This document shows positions 24,938-33,738 of a DNA stretch of 64,000 bases, in pieces. The notes under the pieces were generated by a model. The model ran no database searches. It was given only the letters and a program-made list of their open reading frames with translations, and was not told where the DNA came from. Position 1 is the stretch's first letter; each line of letters starts with the position of its first letter. Position numbers and translations under genes: made by a program. Source of the DNA: SFWF01 sp045638145 (GTDB lineage Bacteria; Bacillota; Clostridia; Oscillospirales; Acutalibacteraceae); assembly GCA_045638145.1 (NCBI GenBank), contig JAZUAU010000015.1, positions 1-64,000 of the forward strand. The letters are read 5' to 3'.

Positions 24938-26713
24938 TTAAATTCCCCTTTTATTCATTGCTGACATATTATTTTTTGCTATTTTAGAGAGAGCCTCTCC
25001 CCAATCGTCGTTAGATTCGGGAATAGCTCCGTTGTTAATTTTTTCAGTTTTCAGAACATCAAATGCAACATTTAAAGCGCCTTTTGGATTATTATCGGCA
25101 AATCCTGTATTTAAGAGTTTAGAAATGTAGCCTATCTCTTGATCAGAATACATAGTTGCGATAATTGAGAAATCAAAGCTTTTCATTTCATCATAAAATT
25201 TAAATAGCGTTGTTAACAGTCTTTTATTTAGTGATGAAACAAAATCCTCTACGCTAATGTTTTGCTTTGTAAAACCGACAAGGTCGGGATGCTTCATAAG
25301 GATAGACAGTACCGTTTCCTCGGCGCTGACAGCTCTCTCATTGCCTCGGCGCTCAGGATTAACATCATTACGGTCAAATTTAGGCTCAACCATTGCAGTT
25401 ATCTCACGCCTCTGCTTGGTTGCGACAGTCTTCTTTTTGATTTCATCAACCTTTGCTTTAATAGCTACTTTTGAAATTCCGTATTTCTCGGAAAGCTTAG
25501 AGGTGTAATAATCTGCTTCAATCGGGTCGGTTGTGCGGGCTAAAATCTCAGCTGCTTGATTTAGGTATTTTATCTTTGCATTATCCGAGTCAAGATCAAC
25601 GCCACCCGCAACCTTTAAAAGCTTAAATTCAGTTGCGGAAACCGCCGAATCAATTAATTTCCGAAAGGCAGCAGGCGAATTATTTTTGAGAAACTCGTCG
25701 GGGTCTTTTCCATCAGGTATCAAAACAACCTTTACGCTGATTCCTGTATTTGAAAAGATCTCAATCGCCTTTTCTACAGCCTTTTGTCCTGCCTCGTCAG
25801 CGTCAAAACAAATATAAACCTCGTTAGTATATCTTGTGATAAGATTGGCTTGCTCGGGTGTAAAAGCGGTACCAAGAGGGCAAACGGTGTTTTTAAAGCC
25901 AGCCTGATGAAGGGAAATAACATCAAGGTTTCCTTCAACCAGAATTAATGTTTCACTGCAATAAGACTTTGCAATATTTATACCAAAAAGATTCTGACTC
26001 TTTTTATAAACAGGGGTATCTGAGGTGTTAACGTATTTTGCCTCCTCTTTGTTTTCACCACGGCGTCTTCCGCTGAAGCCTATAACATTTCCGCGAACGT
26101 TAATTATCGGGAACATTGCTCTGTTTCTGAAACGGTCGTAACATCCGCCGTTTCTGCCCTTTGTCGCAACGTTTGCGCCTATCATTTCATCATCAGTATA
26201 GCCTTTTGCTCTTAAGTGTTTAACAAGAGCATCCCAGCTATCGGGTGCTGCACCAAGTCCGAATGAGCGAACTGTTTGTGGGGAAAGACCACGCTTTGCG
26301 AAATACTCAGCCGCCCATGTTCCACCAGATTCATTCATATAAGAATTATAAAATTTTGCAGCAGTACGGTTAATCTCATAAATCCTGTTCTTTAGGTCAG
26401 ACATTGAATTATCATATCCGTTTTCGGGTATTACAACTCCACATCTGTCGGCAAGAAGCTTTACAGCCTCTATATAATCGAGGTTTTCGATGTTTTTTAC
26501 AAAAGTAAAAACATCTCCGCCGACCTTACAACCAAAACAGTAAAAACTGCCATTTTCGGGATAAACAGTAAAAGAGGGCGTTTTCTCGCCGTGGAAGGGA
26601 CAAAGTCCGATAAGATTCTTTCCGCGTCTTTTTAGAGTTATATAAGAAGATATAACCGATTCAATATCATTTCGATATTTAATTTCTTCAATAATCGAGC
26701 TTGGAATTGCCAT
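24938..26713 (-). CDS. dnaG: DNA primase DnaG
   Basis: Synthesises the RNA primers for replication. The 591-residue protein has an N-terminal zinc-binding domain with CPFHGEKTPSFTV and YCFGCKVGGD, the RNA polymerase domain with FSGRRRGENKEEAKY, and the TOPRIM core with VEGNLDVISLHQAGF and CFDADEAGQKA. The C-terminal helicase-binding domain follows. Ribosome site GAGGAGGG before the ATG. It is transcribed with rpoD. Confidence 0.97.
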   Translation of the reverse strand: MAIPSSIIEEIKYRNDIESVISSYITLKRRGKNLIGLCPFHGEKTPSFTVYPENGSFYCFGCKVGGDVFTFVKNIENLDYIEAVKLLADRCGVVIPENGYDNSMSDLKNRIYEINRTAAKFYNSYMNESGGTWAAEYFAKRGLSPQTVRSFGLGAAPDSWDALVKHLRAKGYTDDEMIGANVATKGRNGGCYDRFRNRAMFPIINVRGNVIGFSGRRRGENKEEAKYVNTSDTPVYKKSQNLFGINIAKSYCSETLILVEGNLDVISLHQAGFKNTVCPLGTAFTPEQANLITRYTNEVYICFDADEAGQKAVEKAIEIFSNTGISVKVVLIPDGKDPDEFLKNNSPAAFRKLIDSAVSATEFKLLKVAGGVDLDSDNAKIKYLNQAAEILARTTDPIEADYYTSKLSEKYGISKVAIKAKVDEIKKKTVATKQRREITAMVEPKFDRNDVNPERRGNERAVSAEETVLSILMKHPDLVGFTKQNISVEDFVSSLNKRLLTTLFKFYDEMKSFDFSIIATMYSDQEIGYISKLLNTGFADNNPKGALNVAFDVLKTEKINNGAIPESNDDWGEALSKIAKNNMSAMNKRGI

Positions 26714-26775
26714 ATTTATCCCTCCTCATCTTAATGTGCTTCATTTACAGTCCCGAGTTTTGGTCATAACCTAAA

Positions 26776-27780
26776 TTATTTATCAAATCCCCACGATTTA
26801 GGTATGTAGATTTCTTTATATTTATAAACGGCAAAGTCGTCCGTCATTCCTGCGATATAGTCAACAACAGCTCTGTCTATTCCCTCTTCATTTGCTATAA
26901 CAGAAAATTCGAGGGGTAAGCACTGGGGATTATCACGGAAGTAGGTATAAAGTCCTTCAATTATTCCGTCTACCTTTGATTCCTCAGCCTTTGCTTTGGG
27001 ATTGCGGTAAACACTGTTAAAAAGGAATTCGTGAAGAACATCAAATGCTTCTCCAACCTCCTCTGACATATTTATATCGGTTACGCTATTATCAACAACC
27101 GAGTTTACTAAAGTATCAATTCTGTCGCTATTGGAATTTCCGAGAGTGTACCGGATATCAAAGGGTATATCGTCGCCGTCAATGATATCTCCACGGATAG
27201 CGTCATCTATATCGTGGTTAATATAGGCGATGCGGTCGGATACCCTGACAATCTTGCCTTCTATAGTTGTTGGCCAATCACCTCTCGTATGATTTCTGAT
27301 TCCGTCAAGCACCTCGAAGGTAAGATTAAGACCTTTAAGATTATTTTCAAGCCTCTCACATACGCGTGCACTCTGTTCAAAATGAGTAAAATCAAAGGGG
27401 GCCAGCTTATTAAGTGCGCGCTCGCCTGCGTGACCGAAAGGGGTGTGCCCGAGATCGTGACCAAGCGCAATAGCTTCGGTTAAATCTTCATTTAGTCGAA
27501 GCGCTCTCGCAATAGTGCGGGCAATCTGGCTAACCTCTAAAGTATGCGTAAGCCTTGTTCTGTAATGGGCTGATTCGGGCGATAAGAAAACTTGGGTTTT
27601 GTGTTTTAAGCGTCTGAATGACTTTGAGTGAATTATTCTGTCGCGGTCGCGCTGAAAATCTGTACGAAGGTTGTCCTTCTCTTCAAGGCGCGCCCTCCCC
27701 CTTGTTTCGGAAGAGAGTTTAGCATATTCTGAAAATATAAGTTTCTCGTTATTTTCGGTAATTTCGCGAGGCGAAGACAT
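26776..27780 (-). CDS. dgt: Deoxyguanosinetriphosphate triphosphohydrolase-like protein
   Basis: An HD-domain dNTPase of 334 residues that hydrolyses dNTPs to nucleoside and tripolyphosphate. The metal site is visible: HYRTRLTHTLEVSQIAR (first His), ALGHDLGHTPFGHAGE (HD pair), and RVSDRIAYINHDIDDA (last Asp). The short length and RSFRRLKHKTQVF start place it in the type 2 group common next to dnaG-rpoD in Firmicutes. Start ATG with AAAGGGTGAT. Confidence 0.92.
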   Translation of the reverse strand: MSSPREITENNEKLIFSEYAKLSSETRGRARLEEKDNLRTDFQRDRDRIIHSKSFRRLKHKTQVFLSPESAHYRTRLTHTLEVSQIARTIARALRLNEDLTEAIALGHDLGHTPFGHAGERALNKLAPFDFTHFEQSARVCERLENNLKGLNLTFEVLDGIRNHTRGDWPTTIEGKIVRVSDRIAYINHDIDDAIRGDIIDGDDIPFDIRYTLGNSNSDRIDTLVNSVVDNSVTDINMSEEVGEAFDVLHEFLFNSVYRNPKAKAEESKVDGIIEGLYTYFRDNPQCLPLEFSVIANEEGIDRAVVDYIAGMTDDFAVYKYKEIYIPKSWGFDK

Positions 27781-27829
27781 AAAATCACCCTTTCATAGAT
27801 AATATACTTAAAAAAGTTCAAAAAACCTC

Positions 27830-28465
27830 TTATTTTACAGAAATTTTTTCTTTAGAATACTTTTCACCTATAATCTCACATATAACGCGAGAAGAAAGCT
27901 TCTCGCGAACGGTTTCTATAAATCTTTCACTAACTGCTTTGGTAACAGAGAATTTAAGGTCTACCCTATCCGAAAAATTTGTTTCGATTACTTCTGCATC
28001 AAAATCCTTTAATATATTTTCAAATTTATCATATAATGAATAATTACAGTGGGATTCGATAATATCGCCCGGTACCATAAGCACCTGTTCTGCAGCATCT
28101 ATGGCATCCTTAACCGCCTTTGAATATGCTCTCACAAGTCCGCCAGTGCCAAGCAGTATGCCGCCAAAATATCTTGTCACAACAACAGTAACATCTTTCA
28201 GTTCATAGCCGTTAAGAATATCAAGCGTGGGTTTTCCCGCAGTGCCGTGCGGCTCTCCGTCATCTGAAAAGCGCGACCTGTGGTCAGCATTTAAAACATA
28301 GGCATATATATTATGTCTTGCATCACTGTTTAGCTTACGTATTTCCTCAAGGAAAGCCACAGCTTCCTCTTCGGTTTCGGTATGACGAATATATCCGAGA
28401 AAACGCGAATGCTTTTCGGTGAATTCCGATGACGCTTCTCCAAGTATGGTTTTGTAAACCTCCAA
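27830..28465 (-). CDS. YigZ/IMPACT family protein
   Basis: A two-domain protein of about 211 residues. The N-terminal UPF0029/IMPACT domain carries KHSRFLGYI, FSDDGEPHGTAGKPTLDIL and VVVTRYFGGILLGTGGLVRAY. The C-terminal DUF1949-like domain follows. The cellular role is not firmly known; homologues are linked to translation control. The TTG at 28465 is chosen as start because AGGAGGTG lies just before it; the GTG at 28483 is upstream of that ribosome site. Confidence 0.9.
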   Translation of the reverse strand: MEVYKTILGEASSEFTEKHSRFLGYIRHTETEEEAVAFLEEIRKLNSDARHNIYAYVLNADHRSRFSDDGEPHGTAGKPTLDILNGYELKDVTVVVTRYFGGILLGTGGLVRAYSKAVKDAIDAAEQVLMVPGDIIESHCNYSLYDKFENILKDFDAEVIETNFSDRVDLKFSVTKAVSERFIETVREKLSSRVICEIIGEKYSKEKISVK

Positions 28466-28494
28466 AGTCGCACCTCCTAACACGAAATATACGA

Positions 28495-28531
28495 AAAAAC
28501 CGCAACCACAGTAACTTGTGGTTGCGGCAGA
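28495..28531 (-). terminator. Terminator after rpmE
   Basis: Minus strand CCGCAACCACA - agttac - TGTGGTTGCGG followed by TTTTTT, about 15 bp after the rpmE stop. Confidence 0.85.
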
Positions 28532-28541
28532 AATATTTGCC

Positions 28542-28739
28542 TTATAAGCCGAAACGCTTATTGAATCTGTCTACACGTCCGCCGGTATCAACAAGCTTCT
28601 GTTTGCCGGTAAAGAACGGATGACATTTAGAACAAATATCCAAACGGATGTCTTTCTTTGTGGAGCAGGTTTCGAATTCTGCACCGCAAGCACATCTGAT
28701 AACTGTTTTTTCGTAATTAGGATGAACTCCCTGTTTCAT
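28542..28739 (-). CDS. rpmE: 50S ribosomal protein L31 (zinc-type)
   Basis: L31 of 65 residues, with QGVHPNYEKTVIRCACG at the N terminus and DICSKCHPFFTGKQK in the middle. Four Cys in CAC and CSKC form the zinc site of the C+ paralogue. The C terminus VDTGGRVDRFNKRF is typical. Ribosome site GGAGTG; its own promoter and terminator make it a single-gene unit. Confidence 0.96.
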   Translation of the reverse strand: MKQGVHPNYEKTVIRCACGAEFETCSTKKDIRLDICSKCHPFFTGKQKLVDTGGRVDRFNKRFGL

Positions 28740-28775
28740 GCAGTGACACTCCTTTCAAATCTCGATAACATTATG

Positions 28776-28804
28776 ATATTATCACAGCTTTTCCCAAAAT
28801 GCAA
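28776..28804 (-). promoter_or_regulatory. Promoter of rpmE
   Basis: Minus strand TTGCAT (28804-28799), 17-bp spacer, TAATAT (28781-28776). Confidence 0.5.
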
Positions 28805-28811
28805 GAGTTTT

Positions 28812-29414
28812 TTACTTGAATTTTATAAATTTTTGAAAAATTTCGACCACCTTGAACTTTATACGGTACTTTGGAGCCTTCTCTGCGTACTCTGCAGAAC
28901 TCTCTTTTATGCTATCTGTGAGCTTTCCCGCACACGAGCCAACGCAAACCTGTGGGAAAAGAACGCACCACCAATTTTCTCCTTCGCCCTCTCCTATCGT
29001 GAAAATCAAAGTTTCGTAAACACCAGCAGGAAGGGTGAATCTGTCGTATTCTCTTGTGTCGAAATACTCCTTATCAATACGAAGCTGAACCTCGTAATTA
29101 TATCCATTATCAAAAACAGTTTGCTGTGCAACATTTTGAATTAAATCAAGATTTTCCTGAGCTATTTCGACTGCTTCCTCACAACTTTCAGCTTCGGTAA
29201 AGAGTTCTTTTGTTTCGGCTAAAACGTTATCACGAATTTTGAGCTTTAGTGCTTGGTCTTCCTCACTATTTGAATTTGCGATAATTCGTACTCTGATTAT
29301 ATTCTCATACATATCCTGACAGGAGGTAGCAAAACCGCTCATTGAAAGAATAATACAAACTGAAAGCGATAAAGCCAAAGATATATCGATAAGTTTTCTG
29401 TTTTTTTGTGTCAA
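28812..29414 (-). CDS. spoIIR: Stage II sporulation protein R
   Basis: SpoIIR is made in the forespore under sigma-F and secreted into the intermembrane space, where it triggers the SpoIIGA protease to activate pro-sigma-E in the mother cell. The protein has an N-terminal membrane/signal segment, then the diagnostic IRVRIIANSNSEEDQALKLKIRD-type motif, here beginning IRVRIIANSNSEEDQ. It continues to LPAGVYETLIFTIGEGEGENWWC and VLFPQVC. The TTG at 29414 is preferred (AAAGG 9 nt upstream) over the TTG at 29423 that abuts it. Its targets spoIIGA and sigE are also in this window. Confidence 0.93.
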   Translation of the reverse strand: MTQKNRKLIDISLALSLSVCIILSMSGFATSCQDMYENIIRVRIIANSNSEEDQALKLKIRDNVLAETKELFTEAESCEEAVEIAQENLDLIQNVAQQTVFDNGYNYEVQLRIDKEYFDTREYDRFTLPAGVYETLIFTIGEGEGENWWCVLFPQVCVGSCAGKLTDSIKESSAEYAEKAPKYRIKFKVVEIFQKFIKFK

Positions 29415-29419
29415 AATAA

Positions 29420-29445
29420 TCAACCTTTCAAATATGTTCGGTTGA
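29420..29445 (-). promoter_or_regulatory. Short hairpin over the spoIIR ribosome site
   Basis: TCAACC (29420-29425) and GGTTGA (29440-29445) are inverted repeats; on the minus strand the 3' arm overlaps AAAGG of the spoIIR ribosome site. Only six pairs, so it is weaker than the hairpins before bofA, the carboxypeptidase and the amidase. Confidence 0.35.
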
Positions 29446-29468
29446 ATTTTTGACTGTTTTAAAAAGTT

Positions 29469-30320
29469 TTATTCAATAACGCTTCCCGAGTCCATACTCT
29501 CGGCAAAAAAAACGAATTGTTTTTTACTCTTTAGTCCTTCGTAGCATTTCATTGCTCTATCGTGAGAAGTAAATACAGCTGCTACCGTAGGACCCGAGCC
29601 GCATATCAGAGTATTATCGGGCTCAAACTCTTTAAAAACTGTTGTCATTTTTTCAAAATCCCAACAGTTTTCAAAAACGTTGTATACCGATTTTGCCATA
29701 AGACGAACATCACGAATATTAACTGCAAAAAGCATAGCGTTGATTTTGTCAGACGGCGGTACAGACAGCTCGTCAAGCTGAGCGTACATTTTGCCCGTAG
29801 ACTGTTTATCGTACTCTTTCACAAAGACAAAGTACAGCTTAACTGTATCGAGCTTATAAAGCTCATCACCTATCGAGCCGACACGAGCGGTGCCACCATT
29901 ATAACAAAATGGAACATCAGAGCCCAATTTCGCACACAGTGGCAGCATGATTTTATCAGAATAATTCTTTCCTGAAATTATATTCAGCATTTTAAGGACT
30001 GCTGCAGCGTCTGCGCTAAAGCCGCCAAGTCCCGCAACTGTGGGTATATTCTTTGTAATCGCGATATCAAGTCCGCTTTTCCAACCTGAATAATCGAAAA
30101 ATAATTCACAAGCCTTAAAGATAATGTCGTCTTCTCTGTAAAACTTCGGGTCTTGATATGAGATTTTAACCCCACCATCAGTGGTTTTTGAAATTTTAAT
30201 CTCATCATAAAGGCTTACTGATTGCATCACAGAATCAATATCATGAAACCCGTCTTTCCTTTTTGCGGTAACGTCTAAATACAGATTGAGTTTAGCAAAT
30301 ACCTTTGCATAAAGCTCCAT
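29469..30320 (-). CDS. ispE: 4-diphosphocytidyl-2-C-methyl-D-erythritol kinase
   Basis: A GHMP-family kinase of the non-mevalonate isoprenoid pathway. The 283-residue protein has the N-terminal AKVFAKLNLYLDV (substrate Lys/Asn), the GHMP ATP loop PTVAGLGGFSADAAAVL near residue 92, and the C-terminal LICGSGPTVAAVF motif. It starts at the stop of the aminotransferase gene with no gap. In spore formers ispE often lies next to spoIIR, as here. Confidence 0.94.
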   Translation of the reverse strand: MELYAKVFAKLNLYLDVTAKRKDGFHDIDSVMQSVSLYDEIKISKTTDGGVKISYQDPKFYREDDIIFKACELFFDYSGWKSGLDIAITKNIPTVAGLGGFSADAAAVLKMLNIISGKNYSDKIMLPLCAKLGSDVPFCYNGGTARVGSIGDELYKLDTVKLYFVFVKEYDKQSTGKMYAQLDELSVPPSDKINAMLFAVNIRDVRLMAKSVYNVFENCWDFEKMTTVFKEFEPDNTLICGSGPTVAAVFTSHDRAMKCYEGLKSKKQFVFFAESMDSGSVIE

Positions 30321-31489
30321 TAGCTAATCTCCTTAAGAAATTCCCCAATTCGTTCAAGTGCAGTTTTAATATGTTCAACGGAATAACAATATGAAGCGCG
30401 TACAAAGCCCTCTCCGCCCTTACCGAATGCAGTACCAGGAACAATAGCAACATGCTTTGAATAAAGAAGGTTTTCACAGAATTCATCACTGGTCATTCCG
30501 GTTGACTTTACACACGGGAATGCATAGAAAGCACCTAGAGGCTCTCTGCAGGTTAGTCCAAGCTTATTAAAACCGTCAACAATAAGACGTCTTCTCATAT
30601 CGTACTCCTCGACCATAGTGGCAATATCGTCATCGCCGTTTTTAAGGGCTTCAATAGCGGCATACTGCGAGGTTGTCGGTGCGCACATTATTGCAAACTG
30701 ATGTATTTTGGTAATCTGGTCCATAATTGCAGCAGGACCGCAAGCATATCCCATTCTCCAACCTGTCATTGAGAAGGTCTTTGAAAATCCGTTAATAACT
30801 ACGGTTCTTTCCTTCATACCTTCTATAGAAGCAATAGAAATGTGACGCTCTTTACCGAAGGTTAGCTCAGAATAAATCTCATCAGAAATAACAATAATAT
30901 CGGTTCCGCGAAGCACCTCGGCAATCGCCTCAAGGTCGGGCCTTAACATAACAGCACCCGTAGGATTACAAGGGTACGGCAGAATGAGCGCCTTAGTTTT
31001 AGGCGAAATTGCCTTTTTAAGCTGCTCTGGGGTAATTCTGAATTCGTCATCTGCCTTTGTTTCGATAATTACAGGTGTACCGCCCGCGAGAATTGTAATA
31101 GGTTCGTAGCAAACGTAGCTCGGCTGAGGTATGATTACCTCGTCGCCCGGCTCAACGATTGCTCTGATAGTGCCGTCGATAGCCTCACTACCGCCGACAG
31201 TAATAAGTATTTCTCGTTCCGGGTCGTATTCTACACCATATTTTCTATTTATGAAGTTTGAAACTTCCTTACGCATTGAAAGTAAGCCGTGATTTGAAGT
31301 ATAGCGAGTTTTACCCTGTTCAAGAGAGCGTATACCTGCACTTCTGATGTGCCACGGGGTTGGAAAATCGGGCTCTCCCACACCGAGCGAAATAACGTCC
31401 TCCATCTGCTCTGCTATATCAAAAAACTTTCTGATGCCTGACGGCTTAACTTCGACAATACGGCTGTTTAAAACCTTATTGTAATCCAT
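30320..31489 (-). CDS. Class I/II pyridoxal phosphate-dependent aminotransferase
   Basis: A fold-type I aminotransferase of 389 residues. Motifs are LGVGEPDFPTP near residue 36, LITVGGSEAIDGTI, LPYPCNPTGA, ISDEIYSELTF and the PLP lysine in NGFSKTFSMTGWRMGYACGP. The C-terminal Arg for the substrate carboxylate lies in GFVRASYC. It is probably an aromatic, aspartate or N-acetyl-diaminopimelate-type aminotransferase, but the substrate cannot be read. It overlaps the end of the upstream Lrp-type regulator gene by one base, so the regulator probably controls it. Confidence 0.88.
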   Translation of the reverse strand: MDYNKVLNSRIVEVKPSGIRKFFDIAEQMEDVISLGVGEPDFPTPWHIRSAGIRSLEQGKTRYTSNHGLLSMRKEVSNFINRKYGVEYDPEREILITVGGSEAIDGTIRAIVEPGDEVIIPQPSYVCYEPITILAGGTPVIIETKADDEFRITPEQLKKAISPKTKALILPYPCNPTGAVMLRPDLEAIAEVLRGTDIIVISDEIYSELTFGKERHISIASIEGMKERTVVINGFSKTFSMTGWRMGYACGPAAIMDQITKIHQFAIMCAPTTSQYAAIEALKNGDDDIATMVEEYDMRRRLIVDGFNKLGLTCREPLGAFYAFPCVKSTGMTSDEFCENLLYSKHVAIVPGTAFGKGGEGFVRASYCYSVEHIKTALERIGEFLKEIS

Positions 31490-31971
31490 TATAACGATAA
31501 TCTCCCTCTATCATCCTTCTGGTCGTCGCAGAGGATAACATCAAGCTCCTTATATCTGCGAAGCACGAAATGTGTTGCTGTGGAGACAACGGCATCAATT
31601 GTAGAAAGCTCCTTAGCAACAAACATTGCAACCTCCTGGAAAGTCTTACTCTTAACCATTACGCAAAGGTCAAAACCGCCCGACATAAGATAAACGCTTT
31701 CAACCTCGGGATATTTCATAACTCGCTTTGCGATTTCCTCAAAACCGTAATCTGCCTGAGGAGAAACCTTTAGCTCAATAAGAGCAGAAACGTAAGAGGT
31801 ATCGAGCTTTTCCCAATCAATAACCGCCTTATATCCGCGGATAAGACCTTCCTTTTCAAGTGATTCTATCTGAGCCGCAACCTCTGTCTCGGATATGCCG
31901 AGCATAACGGCAAGGTCGGCGTTTGTGTATTTTGCATTCTTTTGTAATAGCTTTAAAAGTTTTGTATTCAA
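31489..31971 (-). CDS. Lrp/AsnC family transcriptional regulator
   Basis: A 160-residue regulator with an N-terminal winged helix (LLKLLQKNAKYTNADLAVMLGI and VAAQIESLEKEGLIRGY) and a C-terminal ligand-binding RAM domain (VSALIELKV, VESVYLMSGGFDLCVMV). Lrp-type regulators sense amino acids as octamers. The TTG at 31971 has GGAGG 8 nt upstream and is preferred to the longer frame from 32004, which contains that ribosome site. It is translationally coupled to an aminotransferase. Confidence 0.9.
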   Translation of the reverse strand: MNTKLLKLLQKNAKYTNADLAVMLGISETEVAAQIESLEKEGLIRGYKAVIDWEKLDTSYVSALIELKVSPQADYGFEEIAKRVMKYPEVESVYLMSGGFDLCVMVKSKTFQEVAMFVAKELSTIDAVVSTATHFVLRRYKELDVILCDDQKDDRGRLSL

Positions 31972-31994
31972 GACAAAAACCTCCTTTTCTTTAT

Positions 31995-32023
31995 ATAATA
32001 ACATTCTAATTGCAAATTTACAA
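31995..32023 (-). promoter_or_regulatory. Promoter of the Lrp-aminotransferase-ispE operon
   Basis: Minus strand TTGTAA (32023-32018), 17 bp, TATTAT (32000-31995). Confidence 0.5.
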
Positions 32024-32030
32024 GAATTTA

Positions 32031-32059
32031 TTTACAAATAGCCTTATTTGTGTTAATAT
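32031..32059 (+). promoter_or_regulatory. Promoter of the ACT-PFL genes
   Basis: TTTACA (32031-32036), 17 bp, TAATAT (32054-32059), 30 bp before the ACT gene; divergent to the Lrp promoter. Confidence 0.5.
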
Positions 32060-32088
32060 AATAGCAATATTTTTATAGGAGTGCTGTT

Positions 32089-32358
32089 ATGAGAGCAATA
32101 ATCACAGTTGTAGGAAAAGACAAGGTCGGAATTTTAAACGCTGTTTCAGCTAAATGTGCAGAGCATAAAGTAAACATTAACGACGTATCACAGACCATCT
32201 TCGACGATATGTTCTGTATGATAATGCTAAGCGATATTTCAGAGATGAATGTTGATTTCGCAACCTTTAAAAATGAAATGAGCGAGCTTGGCAAGGCACA
32301 GTCGCTTGAAATTCACGTAATGCATGAAAATATCTTTAATTCAATGCACAGAATTTAA
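32089..32358 (+). CDS. ACT domain protein (UPF0237 family)
   Basis: An 89-residue single ACT domain (AIITVVGKDKVGILNAVSAKC, VNINDVSQTI), a small ligand-binding regulatory fold that usually senses amino acids. It is invariably paired with the following PFL/UPF0210 gene in Firmicutes, 12 bp apart here. Ribosome site AGGAGTG. Confidence 0.92.
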   Translation: MRAIITVVGKDKVGILNAVSAKCAEHKVNINDVSQTIFDDMFCMIMLSDISEMNVDFATFKNEMSELGKAQSLEIHVMHENIFNSMHRI

Positions 32359-32370
32359 CGGAGATTCAAA

Positions 32371-33729
32371 ATGATTAACACAAAAGAAATACTTGAAACT
32401 ATAAGGATGATACAAGATGAAAATCTTGATATCAGAACGGTTACTCTCGGCATTTCTTTGCTCGACTGTATGGATAGCGATATTGATAAGGCTTGCCAAA
32501 GAGTTTACCAAAAAATCGTTCGCACTTCACGCAATCTTGTACCCGTATGCGAGCAAATTGAAACCGAGCTTGGTATTCCGATTATTAATAAACGAATTTC
32601 AGTAACACCTATTGGCATCGTGGCTTCCCCATGCAAGGACCAGAATCCCGTAAAGTTCGCATTAGCGCTTGAGAAGGCTGCACAAGAGGTTGGAGTAAAC
32701 TTTATAGGCGGATATTCGGCACTTGTAGAAAAAGGCTTCGCAGGCGCAGACAGAGCCCTTATAGAGAGTATTCCCGAAGCCCTCGCCTGTACCGATCATG
32801 TTTGTTCTTCGGTAAATATTGGCTCAACAAAAACAGGTATTAACCTTGATGCAGTAGCCCTTATGGGTAAAACCGTTAAGAAAGCAGCAGAAATGACAAA
32901 AGAACGCGACTGTATTGGTGCTGCCAAGCTTGTTGTTTTCTGTAATGCACCCGAAGATAATCCCTTTATGGCAGGTGCCTTCCACGGTGTTGGTCAGCCC
33001 GACGTTGTAATCAACGTTGGTGTTTCGGGTCCCGGTGTTGTAAGAGCTGCACTTGCAAAATCGAATGGTCTTGATATTTCGGGTGTTGCCGAGCTTATTA
33101 AGAAAACCGCGTTTAAAATTACAAGAATGGGTCAGCTTGTTGCCCAAGAAGCATCAAACAGACTCGGTTATCCCTTCGGTATAGTTGACCTCTCCCTTGC
33201 CCCCACACCTGCCGTCGGTGATTCTGTTGCTTATATTTTAGAGGAAATCGGACTTGAATGCTGTGGTGCTTGCGGAACAACGGCCGCACTTGCTATGCTC
33301 AACGACGCAGTTAAAAAGGGAGGCGTAATGGCATCCTCCCGTGTCGGAGGTCTTTCAGGTGCATTTATTCCCGTTACCGAAGATGCAGGAATGATTCATG
33401 CCGCTACCATCGGTGCTCTCACAATTGAAAAACTTGAAGCTATGACAGCAGTTTGCTCGGTTGGTCTTGATATGATTAATATTCCCGGTGATACCGCAGA
33501 CGAGGTTATTTCGGCAATAATTGCCGACGAAGCGGCAATCGGTATGGTGAACGGAAAGACAACAGCGGTTAGAGTAATACCAGCAATCGGCAAAACAGTG
33601 GGTGATGAACTTTCCTTCGGCGGTCTTCTGGGTAACGGACCGGTTATGAAGGTTAGCACCTACTCCCCCGCTAAATTTATAAACCGCGGCGGACAGATTC
33701 CCGCGCCTCTTCATTCACTTAAAAACTAG
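32371..33729 (+). CDS. PFL family protein (UPF0210/DUF711)
   Basis: A 452-residue protein of the UPF0210 family, structurally related to glycyl-radical enzymes such as pyruvate formate-lyase but lacking an obvious C-terminal glycyl-radical RVxGY motif. Recognisable stretches are DIRTVTLGISLLDCMDS, INKRISVTPIGIVASPC, FHGVGQPDVVINVGVSGPGV and a Cys pair in LECCGACGTTAAL. The paired upstream ACT protein suggests regulation by a small ligand. The reaction is unknown. Confidence 0.92.
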   Translation: MINTKEILETIRMIQDENLDIRTVTLGISLLDCMDSDIDKACQRVYQKIVRTSRNLVPVCEQIETELGIPIINKRISVTPIGIVASPCKDQNPVKFALALEKAAQEVGVNFIGGYSALVEKGFAGADRALIESIPEALACTDHVCSSVNIGSTKTGINLDAVALMGKTVKKAAEMTKERDCIGAAKLVVFCNAPEDNPFMAGAFHGVGQPDVVINVGVSGPGVVRAALAKSNGLDISGVAELIKKTAFKITRMGQLVAQEASNRLGYPFGIVDLSLAPTPAVGDSVAYILEEIGLECCGACGTTAALAMLNDAVKKGGVMASSRVGGLSGAFIPVTEDAGMIHAATIGALTIEKLEAMTAVCSVGLDMINIPGDTADEVISAIIADEAAIGMVNGKTTAVRVIPAIGKTVGDELSFGGLLGNGPVMKVSTYSPAKFINRGGQIPAPLHSLKN

Positions 33730-33738
33730 GATACAACT

